Positions 47,842 through 56,602 of a stretch of 64,000 nt of DNA are shown one piece after another. Made by a program: the position numbers and the translations under genes. Position 1 is the first letter of the stretch; every line of letters starts with the position of its first letter. The stretch is from Rossellomorea marisflavi. Lineage in GTDB: Bacteria > Bacillota > Bacilli > Bacillales > Bacillaceae_B. Where the stretch lies: NCBI RefSeq assembly GCF_009806575.1, contig NZ_CP047095.1, positions 2,918,001 through 2,982,000 of the forward strand. Reading direction: 5' to 3'. The notes under the pieces are model-generated. The model was not told where the DNA came from. It searched no databases and saw nothing but the letters and a program-made list of their open reading frames with translations.

Positions 47842-47874
47842 AAAAGGATACCGAAACCGGCATCCTTTTTAATC
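47842..47874 (-). terminator. Terminator after yhcI-like gene
   Basis: AAAGGATGCCG-GTTT-CGGTATCCTTT with T-run on the minus strand, just after the permease gene. Confidence 0.9.
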
Positions 47875-47877
47875 TGC

Positions 47878-48822
47878 TTATGAAGCCACATCACGCTTCG
47901 TAAAGAAGACGAAAGCGAGCACTTGGAAAATCACAAAGTAAACGAGAATCATCGTGATGGAGAAGCCCATCGTCATCCCCTTCACAAGCGGAGGCTGGAA
48001 TCCTGTGTACTGCGTGAGATCCGTATTCGCGAACAAACTGAACTTCGCCCAGTCGAATTTCATCGCAATCAGGCTGGTAAGATTCGATCCCATGAACAAC
48101 AGGAAGACAGAAATCCCGATTGCAAGGGAGCTGCTTCTGAACACAGCGGATATCATGAAGGCCATTGTTGCCATCATGGCGACATCGATCGTTTTCAATA
48201 GATAGGTCTTGATGAGGTACCATACCATGTTTTGTTCCACGACAGCTCCATCAACGTAGGCAAGATGCGCTGATTCCCCGATCCCACCGAAAAGGATGAG
48301 ACCCAGGAGGAATGAAACCACAAACAGGACGACAAGCTGGCTCAATCCATACAATAAGACCGTGATATATTTAGAGATCAATATTTTACTCCTAGAAATC
48401 GGGCGGATCAACAGGAGCTTGATGGTTCCCCATGTGAACTCACTCGCCACGATCCCGGCAGAGACGATGATGGTGAACAATCCAACAAACATCACGAGGT
48501 AAGCATTGTCTTCTACATATGACCACACATTTGATTTTTCATAAGGTTTCAGATCATTTTTAAGACGGTACTCATTGATGGCGATACTCTTTTCCGTTTC
48601 TTCTTTCATATAGCCGGGCATGTTCCCTTTGAGCATTTCCTTATCCTCAGCAATCTGAGTCTGGACGTTTTTCTTCCAATCATCCGAAACTTTCGTTTGG
48701 CTGTCCAGATACTTGCTTGTTGCTCCCGTTATCCCGATGATGGCCACGAGGAGGCCCAGCATGACGTATGTACCGACACGCTTGAAAATCTTCATCCATT
48801 CATTTCTGATCAAATTAAACAT
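47878..48822 (-). CDS. yhcI: ABC transporter permease (YhcI-like)
   Basis: A 314-residue ABC-2 type permease with a first helix (VGTYVMLGLLVAIIGITG), a long external loop and five further helices. Start ATG 48822 with AAAGGAG upstream; the longer frame is rejected. It overlaps the ATPase gene by 8 bases. Gene order and sizes permease-GntR-ATPase-ATPase-permease match the B. subtilis yhcEFGHI operon, so it is named by that order. The exported substrate is unknown; similar systems respond to cell-wall-active peptides. Confidence 0.8.
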   Translation of the reverse strand: MFNLIRNEWMKIFKRVGTYVMLGLLVAIIGITGATSKYLDSQTKVSDDWKKNVQTQIAEDKEMLKGNMPGYMKEETEKSIAINEYRLKNDLKPYEKSNVWSYVEDNAYLVMFVGLFTIIVSAGIVASEFTWGTIKLLLIRPISRSKILISKYITVLLYGLSQLVVLFVVSFLLGLILFGGIGESAHLAYVDGAVVEQNMVWYLIKTYLLKTIDVAMMATMAFMISAVFRSSSLAIGISVFLLFMGSNLTSLIAMKFDWAKFSLFANTDLTQYTGFQPPLVKGMTMGFSITMILVYFVIFQVLAFVFFTKRDVAS

Positions 48823-49741
48823 TGACTGTCTCTCCTTTATCGTTGGTGATTTCCAGGAATCGGTCTTCGAGGGTTTTCGAAATCGGCATGACTCCGAAAA
48901 TGTCCAGTCCATCTTCCACCAGAGTTTTAACCAGTGCTGGGATCCGTTCTTTTTCGATAGCCAGCTGCACCTGATTGTCTTTCACTTCGAATTGGATTGC
49001 AGGGTCGAACGTCTTGATCGAGGCTTTGATCAGAGATGCATCAGCGACATCGATCTGGTAGATTTGTTCGGTTCCACCAACGAAGGAGCGGATATCCTGT
49101 ACGTCTACCAGTTTTCCAGACTGAAGGATGGCGATGCGGTCACACATCATTTCCATTTCCGATAGGAGATGGGACGAAACGATGACGGCCATTCCTTCCT
49201 CAGCCGCGAGCTTGCGGATATACGCGCGGATTTCACGGATACCGGCAGGATCGAGTCCGTTGGTCGGCTCATCCAAGATAAGGAGCTTCGGCTTGTGGAG
49301 CAAACATTGGGCGATGCCGAGGCGCTGGCGCATCCCGAGTGAATAGGTTTTGACTTTATCATTGATCCGGCTCGTCAATCCGACGAGTTCCACTACTTCC
49401 TTGATCCTCTCTTCCGTGATGCCTTTATGCATGCGGGCAAAATGTTTCAAGTTTTGATAACCTGAGAGGAACTTATAGAGCTCGGGATTTTCCACGATGG
49501 CTCCGACTTCACTGATGGCTTCGGCAAAGTCCTTTTGGATGCTCTTACCTGAAATAAGGACATCCCCTTCAGTGATCTTCATCAGTCCGACGATCATCCG
49601 GATCGTCGTGGTCTTTCCGGCACCATTTGGCCCGAGGAATCCGAAGACCTCCCCTTCATTCACCTCGAATGATAGTGAATCGATGATTTTCTTGCCTTTG
49701 ATGACTTTCGTGACATTTTGCAATTGAGCAATCGTCTTCAT
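48815..49741 (-). CDS. yhcH: ABC transporter ATPase (YhcH-like)
   Basis: A 308-residue ATPase: Walker A GPNGAGKTTTIRM, signature YSLGMRQRLGIAQ, Walker B LLILDEPTNGLD, and a C-terminal extension of about 80 residues as in drug- and peptide-export ATPases. ATG 49741 overlaps the stop of the preceding gene (ATGA). It probably drives the permease encoded just downstream (47878-48822). Confidence 0.86.
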   Translation of the reverse strand: MKTIAQLQNVTKVIKGKKIIDSLSFEVNEGEVFGFLGPNGAGKTTTIRMIVGLMKITEGDVLISGKSIQKDFAEAISEVGAIVENPELYKFLSGYQNLKHFARMHKGITEERIKEVVELVGLTSRINDKVKTYSLGMRQRLGIAQCLLHKPKLLILDEPTNGLDPAGIREIRAYIRKLAAEEGMAVIVSSHLLSEMEMMCDRIAILQSGKLVDVQDIRSFVGGTEQIYQIDVADASLIKASIKTFDPAIQFEVKDNQVQLAIEKERIPALVKTLVEDGLDIFGVMPISKTLEDRFLEITNDKGETVNV

Positions 49742-50454
49742 TCCAGTTCCATCCCTTCTATTTGAGTCGTACGCTTTAACCATTGAAGGACCGACAGTCC
49801 TTGTTCTTCCCTTAATTGTTCAACGTTGCAGTGACCCTTCACTTCGCCATTATGGATGATATAGGCTTCATCAAGAATGGCCTCGATTTCATCGATTTCA
49901 TGAGTGGCGATGAGAACCGTCTGCTCTCCCCAGTCAATATAGGAGAGAAGTCCTTTCACGATGGTGTCCCTCACCATCGGATCAAGACCTGAGAAAGGCT
50001 CGTCGAGGAGGATGACCTTTGCCTGCCTCGAAAGGGTGAGGACAAGCTTCAGCCTTCCACGCGTCCCTTTTGAAAGATGCTTGATCTTTTTCGAACCATC
50101 AAGCTGCATGAACGAGACAAGCTCTTCTGCCCGTTCCATATCGAAATCTTTGAACTGTGAGTCGTAAAATGTAAGCATTCCTTTGACGGTAAATGTTTCA
50201 TAGAACATATCAAGCTCCGTCAGGTACGCGACTTCTTCCGCTATCTTTCGGTTGATCGGTTGATCATCGAGCAGCACCTTGCCGGCACTTGGAAGTACAA
50301 GGCCGGCGATCATTTTGAGGGTCGTGGATTTTCCACTTCCATTCGGCCCGAGCAGACCGTAGATCTTCCCTTTTTCAAATTGCAGAGAGGTGTTCCGAAG
50401 CGCAAGTCCGCTGCCGTATTTCTTCGTGACATTCTCAAACCGGATCACGATCAT
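49738..50454 (-). CDS. yhcG: ABC transporter ATPase (YhcG-like)
   Basis: A 238-residue ATPase with Walker A GPNGSGKSTTLKM, a degenerate signature (LSKGTRGRLKLVL), Walker B VILLDEPFSGLD and the H-loop ATHEID. It overlaps the regulator gene by 20 bases and the next ATPase by four. It is of the YtrB/YhcG type and may work with the first membrane protein of the operon (50819-51589). Confidence 0.86.
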   Translation of the reverse strand: MIVIRFENVTKKYGSGLALRNTSLQFEKGKIYGLLGPNGSGKSTTLKMIAGLVLPSAGKVLLDDQPINRKIAEEVAYLTELDMFYETFTVKGMLTFYDSQFKDFDMERAEELVSFMQLDGSKKIKHLSKGTRGRLKLVLTLSRQAKVILLDEPFSGLDPMVRDTIVKGLLSYIDWGEQTVLIATHEIDEIEAILDEAYIIHNGEVKGHCNVEQLREEQGLSVLQWLKRTTQIEGMELE

Positions 50455-50815
50455 TCTCCTCCCCGTACCGTTTGATGCTCTCGATCATTTCTTCCTTACT
50501 AAGGCCAAGCTCTTTCATGTTTTTGATGAAGATTTCAATCACTTCCCGCTGAACTCGTTGATTCAACACAGATAGCACGTCATCTTCCTCCGTCACAAAC
50601 GTTCCCTGTCCTCGTTTCGTTTCCACAATGGTCATCCTTTCCAACTCACTGTATGTCCGCTGTATGGTGTTCGGATTCACCCCGGCTTGCAAAGCCATCT
50701 CTCTGACTGAGGGAAGCTTATCGCCAGGGTGTCGTTCCCTCCTGACGATTTCACGGATGATCCGATCGGCGATTTGCAGGTATATGGGTTTGGACGCTGA
50801 GTATTCTTCTACCAT
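50435..50815 (-). CDS. yhcF: GntR/YtrA-family repressor (YhcF-like)
   Basis: A 126-residue regulator with an N-terminal winged helix (IYLQIADRIIREIVRRERHP, KLPSVREMALQAGVNPNTIQ, KRGQGTFVTE) and a short C-terminal helical part typical of the YtrA subfamily, too short to bind a large ligand. Such proteins repress their own ABC operon until cell-envelope stress. The perfect inverted repeat AGTGTA-N12-TACACT at the operon promoter is the likely operator. It starts 3 bases after the first permease gene. Confidence 0.88.
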   Translation of the reverse strand: MVEEYSASKPIYLQIADRIIREIVRRERHPGDKLPSVREMALQAGVNPNTIQRTYSELERMTIVETKRGQGTFVTEEDDVLSVLNQRVQREVIEIFIKNMKELGLSKEEMIESIKRYGEENDRDPV

Positions 50816-50818
50816 GAT

Positions 50819-51589
50819 CTACACCTCAATCCTGCGATCTAATAGTCTGCATGAAATGATGAATAATACGAGCCACATGACCCCTTCCCAGATGAACGGG
50901 AGAAGCGGCAGGGGAATGATATCGATGTTGAACCCACTGTCTTCTCCTCCTGAGCCGATTGTGAAAAAGAAACTGTCTGGAAGGTCGACTACCCATGTGT
51001 TGTTAACGAAGTTTTCCACAGGCTTCAGACTGGTAACGAATGTTGTCACCGATGTGTACAAGATCCATAATCCGGCGAGGATGAGCCAGCGAATGTTCTT
51101 GATCGCCGGGAATTTCCCCATGGAGTGGTAGACCGTCCAGAAAAAGATCAGCCACCCCGACATGTTGAGGCCCAACAAGAGAACACCGATATTGAAATAC
51201 ACGCCTTCCTTGACCGGCCAGTACCCGATATCAGGGAGCCTGCTGAAGCTGATGAATCCAAGAAGGTCTACGAGTAGCAAGGAAATGATCAAGTAAACAA
51301 GTGCGACGAGTAGTTTTGAAGACAGAAGTGTAAATCCGCTGAGCGGGGTATGCAGCCAAAGCTGGGTCTTCCCCTCCAGCCGGAGCATGGAGTAGACGAT
51401 GACCGGAAGGAAGGCAAAATGGAAGACGCCGAGCATGATGGCGAAACCGACAGGAATCCCTTTTTCATCGAAGTATTCCCCAGCCCCAAATCCAAGGGAA
51501 TATACGACGAGGATGATCGCCAGCCAGCCGATGAACCACACCTTGGATGTATGGAAATCCTTCCAAAGAAGGCCTTTGAATGCTTTCAT
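50819..51589 (-). CDS. yhcE: ABC-type membrane protein (YhcE-like)
   Basis: A 256-residue integral membrane protein with about six hydrophobic helices (VWFIGWLAIILVVYSLGFG, IMLGVFHFAFLPVIVYSML, LVALVYLIISLLLVDLLGF and others). First gene of the operon; position and size match YhcE of B. subtilis. Likely a permease-like subunit, though it lacks any diagnostic motif. Ribosome site AAGGAGTG precedes ATG 51589. Confidence 0.78.
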   Translation of the reverse strand: MKAFKGLLWKDFHTSKVWFIGWLAIILVVYSLGFGAGEYFDEKGIPVGFAIMLGVFHFAFLPVIVYSMLRLEGKTQLWLHTPLSGFTLLSSKLLVALVYLIISLLLVDLLGFISFSRLPDIGYWPVKEGVYFNIGVLLLGLNMSGWLIFFWTVYHSMGKFPAIKNIRWLILAGLWILYTSVTTFVTSLKPVENFVNNTWVVDLPDSFFFTIGSGGEDSGFNIDIIPLPLLPFIWEGVMWLVLFIISCRLLDRRIEV

Positions 51590-51615
51590 TTTTTCACTCC
51601 TTTCTGATGTGTTCC

Positions 51616-51659
51616 AGTGTACTAGTTAGATAATACACTATGACACGAAGAGTGGTCAA
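51616..51659 (-). promoter_or_regulatory. Promoter and GntR operator of yhcE-I-like operon
   Basis: Minus strand: TTGACC (51659-51654), 18-base spacer, TATTAT (51635-51630). The inverted repeat AGTGTA (51639-51634) and TACACT (51621-51616), 12 bases apart, overlaps the -10. It matches the AGTGTA/TACACT half-sites of YtrA-type repressors, so binding would block polymerase. Confidence 0.85.
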
Positions 51660-51715
51660 TAGATTTTTTGCCTAATTTTTGTATGTTATCCAAATCAATG
51701 TTAATATCGCATGCA

Positions 51716-51755
51716 AAAAGGCCCGTGCCTCAAGGGAGGTACGGGCCTTTCGATT
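51716..51755 (-). terminator. Terminator after tcdA
   Basis: AAGGCCCGTACCTC-CCTT-GAGGCACGGGCCTT with T-run on the minus strand. Confidence 0.92.
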
Positions 51756-51757
51756 CC

Positions 51758-52525
51758 TTATTTATCTTTCACGCGTCTGATTTCAATGTCTTTTAACAGC
51801 TGATTGATGACATGACTTGCTGCGATGAGGCCGGCCACAGACGGCACGAACGCGTTCGATGAAGGCGGAAGCTGTGCTTTACGGATTTTGGCATCATCCT
51901 TCCCCACTTCCTTCCGCACTTCTTCACGGATGACGATCGGACTCTCGTCGGAGAAGACGACCGTAACCCCTTTTTTGATCCCTTCTTTTTTCAAACGGGT
52001 CCGGATGACCTTGGCGATGGGATCCGTATGGGTTTTGGAGATATCCGCAATCTGGAAGCGGGTCGGGTCATTCTTGTTCGCAGCGCCCATGGATGCGATG
52101 AGCGGGATGTCACGCGTCAGGCACTCTTTCATGAGATGGATCTTGTACGAGATCGTATCGGATGCATCCACTACGAAGTCAAGTCCGTAATGGAAGAACT
52201 CTTCATACGTTTCTTCCGTGTAGAACATCTTGAGGGCGATGACTTCACAGTCGGGATTGATATCTTTGATCCTGTCCCGCATCAGGTCGACCTTCGGCTG
52301 GCCGACGGTGGAAAGCAGGGCATGCACCTGACGATTCACATTTGTGATATCCACATCATCCTTATCGACGAGGACAAGGCGCCCTACTCCGGAACGGGCA
52401 AGGGCTTCGGCCGCGAACGAACCGACGCCGCCGATCCCGAGAACGGCCACTGTACTATTCTTAAGGGTCTGAAGACCTTCTTTACCAATCGCTAACTCAT
52501 TACGTGAGAACTGGTGAAGCAACAT
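51758..52525 (-). CDS. tcdA: tRNA t6A dehydratase TcdA
   Basis: An E1-like ATP-dependent enzyme, 255 residues, that cyclises threonylcarbamoyladenosine at tRNA position 37 to its hydantoin form. Motifs: VLGIGGVGSFAAEALARSG (nucleotide-binding), RLVLVDKDDVDITNVNRQ, and a late PPSSNAFVPSVAGLIAA. The catalytic-region SMGAANKNDPTRFQIADI is present. Start ATG 52525 with GGAG upstream. In B. subtilis it is yrvM, between rarA and aspS, as here after the inserted genes. Confidence 0.94.
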   Translation of the reverse strand: MLLHQFSRNELAIGKEGLQTLKNSTVAVLGIGGVGSFAAEALARSGVGRLVLVDKDDVDITNVNRQVHALLSTVGQPKVDLMRDRIKDINPDCEVIALKMFYTEETYEEFFHYGLDFVVDASDTISYKIHLMKECLTRDIPLIASMGAANKNDPTRFQIADISKTHTDPIAKVIRTRLKKEGIKKGVTVVFSDESPIVIREEVRKEVGKDDAKIRKAQLPPSSNAFVPSVAGLIAASHVINQLLKDIEIRRVKDK

Positions 52526-52632
52526 GATCAACTCCATTGTAAGTATTCAACTAGGTTTATTCTGAATTAGAATAAAGGATTGAGCACTGAAAATCAATAT
52601 ATTGCGTTCAATCTCAATGGAGTTTTGTCCCA

Positions 52633-54153
52633 TCAGGAGTTCATTTCCTGTGAGTGCCGAAGCTTGGAATTCCTTCGTTTCCCGAGGATCAGCATCAACG
52701 CGATCAAGCCTGCCAGGAGGATGATGATGGTGTACGGGTTCCCTGTCAGTCCGGCGATGACGAAACCGATGAGTGCGATGCTTGCATTCACTGCCGCATA
52801 TGGGAATTGGGTTTTCACGTGATCGATATGATCCGCCCCGGCACCTGTTGATGATAGGAGTGTCGTGTCCGAGATGGGTGAACTGTGATCTCCGAAGATC
52901 CCCCCGGATAGAACCGCACCGATGCATACGAGAAGCTGGGCATCAAGTGAGACCGCCATGGGGATGGCAATCGGAAGCATGATGGCGTATGTACCCCAAG
53001 AAGAACCGGAAGCAAGGGACATCCCTGCTCCTACAAGGAAGAGGATGGCCGGGATGATGAAGGCGGGGATATTCCCCTTCACCAGTTCGACAATGTAAGA
53101 CGCCGTCCCCATTTCGCTGATCACCTTGCTGAGCGACCAAGCAAGCACAAGGGTCACGGCGACATACACCATCTTTTGCATACCCCCTGTATAGATTTCG
53201 AAGATTTCATTGAATGTCTTCAATTTGTACGCAATCATCAGGATGATCAGGGAGATGGCCGCAAATAGATAGGCGGTACTCAGTGCCACCCTGAAAGCAC
53301 TGCCTTCCACGGGTTTGAACGGGAAGCCCTTTGACGCCAGGAGACCGAAGAGCGTGACGAATAGGATCAAGAGGGGGAGCCAGATCAAAACCGGTTTACT
53401 CGGCTTCAATCCCCCATCCTCCGGTTTTCTCAGAGGCTTCGATGTTTTCCAATAGAGTTCGCCCGCGTCTGCCCTGTCCTCAGCCGACTTCATCGGTCCG
53501 AAGTCGAGCTTCAATAGTGCGACCAGAGGCACCATCGTGACGGCAAGGAGAGCATAAAATTGGAACGGAATCACATGAATCAGCGTGCTGAATTCAGAGG
53601 TGGTGATATCAAGATGGTCAAATTCCTTCTTGATCAATCCCATGATGTACACGCCCCATCCGATGAACGGAACGAGCACCGCCACCGGTGAAGAAGTGGA
53701 ATCGATAATCCACGCAAGCTTTTCCCTGGATACTTTCACTTTATCAAATATCTTTTCAAAAACGGGGCCAACGATCAGAGGCGTCCCGAGATCAGAAAAG
53801 AAGATGATGATGCCACCGATCCAGGCGGATACCTGGGCTTTGGCTTTTGAGTTGATCAGATTGGTGGCACTATTGGCAAGGGCCGCTCCTCCTCCTGACT
53901 TTTCCATGAGGGCGACGAATCCACCGATGAAGAAAAGAAGGACGAGGACAGCCGCATTGTAGCTGTCTGCCACCTGAGGGAACATGAATTCCCCGATGGT
54001 TTCCATCGTGGCCTCAAGAGGCCTCCCGCCGACAAGCATGAGGACCCCGACATATACGCCGGAGAATAAAGAAATAATGACATTTTTCGTGATGACCGCC
54101 AGTAGCACGGCGATGATCGGCGGCAGTAAGGATAACCAGCCCATATGTTCCAT
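52633..54153 (-). CDS. NhaC-family sodium/proton antiporter
   Basis: A 506-residue membrane protein with about twelve hydrophobic segments. Family features of the NhaC type: FIGGFVALMEKSGGGAALAN, SDLGTPLIVGPVFEKIFD, ASGSSWGTYAIMLPIAIPMA and GGIFGDHSSPISDTTLLSS. It should exchange sodium, or an organic ion, for protons. Start ATG 54153 with AGGAG upstream; a GTG three codons earlier lies in the site. Single gene, no clear partner, in a segment absent from the corresponding place in B. subtilis. Substrate may instead be a small carboxylate. Confidence 0.88.
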   Translation of the reverse strand: MEHMGWLSLLPPIIAVLLAVITKNVIISLFSGVYVGVLMLVGGRPLEATMETIGEFMFPQVADSYNAAVLVLLFFIGGFVALMEKSGGGAALANSATNLINSKAKAQVSAWIGGIIIFFSDLGTPLIVGPVFEKIFDKVKVSREKLAWIIDSTSSPVAVLVPFIGWGVYIMGLIKKEFDHLDITTSEFSTLIHVIPFQFYALLAVTMVPLVALLKLDFGPMKSAEDRADAGELYWKTSKPLRKPEDGGLKPSKPVLIWLPLLILFVTLFGLLASKGFPFKPVEGSAFRVALSTAYLFAAISLIILMIAYKLKTFNEIFEIYTGGMQKMVYVAVTLVLAWSLSKVISEMGTASYIVELVKGNIPAFIIPAILFLVGAGMSLASGSSWGTYAIMLPIAIPMAVSLDAQLLVCIGAVLSGGIFGDHSSPISDTTLLSSTGAGADHIDHVKTQFPYAAVNASIALIGFVIAGLTGNPYTIIILLAGLIALMLILGKRRNSKLRHSQEMNS

Positions 54154-54523
54154 GTTGACCACTCCTATGATGTAAAGTTAGCAAAGATTACCTTTAAAAA
54201 GTATAGGGCTTGTCGACAGTTTCTGCAATGGTTTTTATGATATTTATTCATTTTAATGTATCTTTAACCATCATTAGATTCCTTCGGACCGCAAAAAAAT
54301 AAAACAGGGGTTGGGACAAGACTAAAAAGGTACCATTATCGTTCTTTATACCGCTCATGATTTCCGTGCAAAACTTCGCTTTCCTCGGTTAGCCGTTGAG
54401 CCCCCTCAGCCACTCTTCCCGCAGGAGCTATTCCTGTGGGGAAAGTATGGACCTATTGCACAAAAAAAGATCCTCCTTTATGATGCAGGTGCGAAGCCAC
54501 ACACAAAAAGGAGGATCTTTAAC

Positions 54524-55804
54524 ATGCATGATAATCGAAATGAACGCATTAATCAAATTTCTGAGGACACATTGGTGATTGGCGTCGACATCGCCAAGTG
54601 TGTACATTATGCCTGCGCAGTGGATGAACGAGGTAGGGAGGTCAAGAAAAGCTTCTCATTCCGTCAGTCCAGACAAGGCTTTGAAACCTTTTACGCTACC
54701 ATCCTAAAGGTGATGGAATCTCATCAAAAGAAGAATGTAGTCGTTGGATTTGAACCTACCGGTCATTACTGGATGAATTTATCCTCGTACCTTACGGATC
54801 GGGGCATTCGCTTTGTTCTCGTCAACCCTCTCCATGTGAAGCAAACCAAAGAATTGGATGACAACCTACAGAGTAAAAACGATCCGAAAGACGCTCGTGT
54901 CATTGCCAAGATGATACCGCAAGGCTATTACAGTATTCCTCGTGACATGACTCCTATTGAAGCAGAGTTGCGTCATGGTTCGGCATTTAGGGCTCGTCTG
55001 AAAAAACAAGGAGCGTCGACTCAAAACCGGATCAAGCGATGGATTGATCTATACTTCCCTGAGTTTATTTCGGTTTATAAGTCCATTGGAATGAACGCCT
55101 CCACTGTTCTTTCTTCTTATCCTCTTCCGGAAGACCTTGTGAGAGAAGATCCTGAGAAGCTCTTGGAGAACCTCAAGAACCTGGGAGGTAAGCATTTCTC
55201 GGTTAAAAACCTTACTAAGCTTCTTGATGTCGCGGCCACATCTATTGGCTATCAGGAGAGTCCTGAAATGGCACGGGCAGAAATCCAAATTCTATTGACA
55301 CAGATGAAGCTGCTTGAAGAACAACTGGTAAGCATAGAAAAGCAGTTAGTGACGTTGGCGAAACAGATGACAGATTTCGATCTGTTCCTTTCGGTCCCTG
55401 GTATTGGAGAAAACACCGTAGTAGAGATCCTTTCAGAAATAGGAGCCTTTTCACACTATAAGAGTCCACGCCAAATCCTTAAATTAGCGGGTCTTACGTT
55501 AGTCACCAATTCCTCGGGAAAAAAAGAAGGGAACAAACGCTTGTCGAAACGCGGGCGGAAACGGCTACGCTCCTTGATATATAAGGCGATTTTCCCGATT
55601 TTACACGCCATACCAGCGTTTCGGTCCCTGTACGATTACTATAGTGAACATCGCGAACACCCCGTCGCTAAGAAAGAAGCGTTGTTAATCCTATGTCGGA
55701 AATTGATTCAAGTCCTTCATGGTTTAAGCAAAAGGGGCGAAACATTCAATGAAGAACGTATGGTAGCTGATATCTCCTTCTTTGGTAATCAAGAAGCTGC
55801 GTAA
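54524..55804 (+). CDS. IS110-family transposase, copy 2
   Basis: 426 residues, same sequence as the protein at 20733-22013, with the DEDD-type residues (GVDIAK, GFEPTGHYW, NDPKDARVIAKM) and the C-terminal Transposase_20 part (SVPGIGENTVVEILSEIG). Start ATG 54524 with AAGGAGG upstream inside the sequestering hairpin. The flanking genes nhaC-type and aspS are both intact, so the insertion did no visible harm; it fell in a repeat beside the 6S RNA gene. Confidence 0.95.
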   Translation: MHDNRNERINQISEDTLVIGVDIAKCVHYACAVDERGREVKKSFSFRQSRQGFETFYATILKVMESHQKKNVVVGFEPTGHYWMNLSSYLTDRGIRFVLVNPLHVKQTKELDDNLQSKNDPKDARVIAKMIPQGYYSIPRDMTPIEAELRHGSAFRARLKKQGASTQNRIKRWIDLYFPEFISVYKSIGMNASTVLSSYPLPEDLVREDPEKLLENLKNLGGKHFSVKNLTKLLDVAATSIGYQESPEMARAEIQILLTQMKLLEEQLVSIEKQLVTLAKQMTDFDLFLSVPGIGENTVVEILSEIGAFSHYKSPRQILKLAGLTLVTNSSGKKEGNKRLSKRGRKRLRSLIYKAIFPILHAIPAFRSLYDYYSEHREHPVAKKEALLILCRKLIQVLHGLSKRGETFNEERMVADISFFGNQEAA

Positions 55805-56187
55805 CATCTACGCTCGCTTAATTAAAACAACCTAGACACTGAGAAGCCGGCACACACAAGACTTTCGACGATCATCTTAGATCAGTCCATGCAGGAGCAT
55901 AAGCTGGCCTCTGCGTTAAGGCGAGACCCAACGAAGGAATGTGAGCACATAGATGCCAGGAGATATGGGAGGGTGAGTCCCCTTAACAAGCAGAGATCAA
56001 AGGTGCCCATAAGAATTAAAAAGGGGGGATTTATCCAATCTCCTGACGCAACGCGTAGGCTCGATCCCCTTTATTTTGAATAAATGATAAATGAAGGAAT
56101 GAAGAAAATCCGAAAGGATATTCAAAAAAATTTTTCACCTAAGAAAAGTGTTGGGAACACCCGTCATAATAACTTTTTCCGAGGGAG
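55805..56187 (+). ncRNA. Candidate bridge RNA region, copy 2
   Basis: Non-coding right end of the second element, same sequence as 22014-22396. The target-like GCAGGAG is at 55891-55897 and ACGAAG at 55931-55936. Evidence and doubts as for copy 1. Confidence 0.4.
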
Positions 56188-56238
56188 TCTTCGTCTTGCA
56201 CTCCCATCACCCGCTGGAGTAATGGTCCTGAAACAAAT

Positions 56239-56290
56239 TAAAAACCCGCATTCATTTGCCTGATTGCAGGCAAGTGAATGCGGGTTTTAC
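56239..56290. terminator. Hairpin at right end of repeat copy 2
   Basis: AAACCCGCATTCATTTGCC pairs with GGCAAGTGAATGCGGGTTT. It lies downstream of the 6S RNA gene on the minus strand and may stop transcription leaving it. Confidence 0.6.
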
Positions 56291-56332
56291 TATGACTAAG
56301 ACACTTTTGTCCCAGCCTTGATTAAATATCCA

Positions 56333-56540
56333 TTTGTGGAACGAGTCCCAATCGTGCCGTCGCTGCGTTTCCTTTGTTTTGAACCCGCTCTCGGCAGGTG
56401 GGTGCTTTATTCCACTACTTGTTAGTCCTCTTAAAGCGAGGCATGAACGCATAGCGGAAAGTCAAGCTCCCAAGGTTTGAAGTGTTCGGTCAAAACTGAT
56501 AGGTTTAAACGTCGGACACATCAGGACTCGTCTGTTATTG
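56333..56540 (-). ncRNA. bsrA: 6S RNA (BsrA type)
   Basis: A structured RNA of about 205 bases on the minus strand, downstream of aspS as 6S-1 RNA is in B. subtilis. The closing stem pairs ACGAGTCC (near 56532) with GGACTCGT (near 56342). Conserved stretches of Bacillus 6S-1 are visible: GTCCTGATGTGT at the 5' end, GACTTTCCGC..ATGCG..CATGCCTCG, GTGGAATAAAGCACCCACCT and ATTGGGACT at the 3' end. 6S RNA mimics an open promoter and binds the sigma-A RNA polymerase in stationary phase. Exact ends are estimated. Confidence 0.88.
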
Positions 56541-56545
56541 ACATC

Positions 56546-56575
56546 ATCATAGCATACGGGCGGCCCGATTTGCAA
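56546..56575 (-). promoter_or_regulatory. 6S RNA promoter
   Basis: TTGCAA (minus strand, at 56575-56570), 18-base spacer and TATGAT (56551-56546), a few bases before the 6S RNA 5' end. Confidence 0.65.
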
Positions 56576-56602
56576 TTCACAGCCGGTGTAGAATTTCCGA
56601 CA

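Larger units (their letters stand above)
54428..56187 (+). mobile_element. IS110-family insertion sequence, copy 2
   Basis: Identical over 1784 bp (54412-56195) to the element at 20621-22404 and in the same orientation, inserted at the same base of the same repeat palindrome. Edges are uncertain by up to four bases because GGAG occurs at both ends. Carries the same ribosome-site hairpin (54466-54520). Confidence 0.9.
54307..56319. repeat. MITE-like dispersed repeat split by IS110 (copy 2)
   Basis: Same plan as at 20488-22534: outer ends GGGGTTGGGACAAGAC (54307-54322) and CACTTTTGTCCCAGCC (ending 56318), inner palindrome opened by GTGCAAAAC (about 54367) and closed by GTCTTGCAC (about 56193-56201), and a hairpin at 56239-56288. 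About 253 bp without the IS. Flanks differ at many positions from copy 1 while the inserted elements are identical. Confidence 0.75.

Noticed and set aside
47221..47863. Minus-strand open frames in the 208-bp repeat encoding similar Ser/Arg-rich products
   Set aside because: They recur only because the DNA repeats; no ribosome sites, and composition follows the palindrome.
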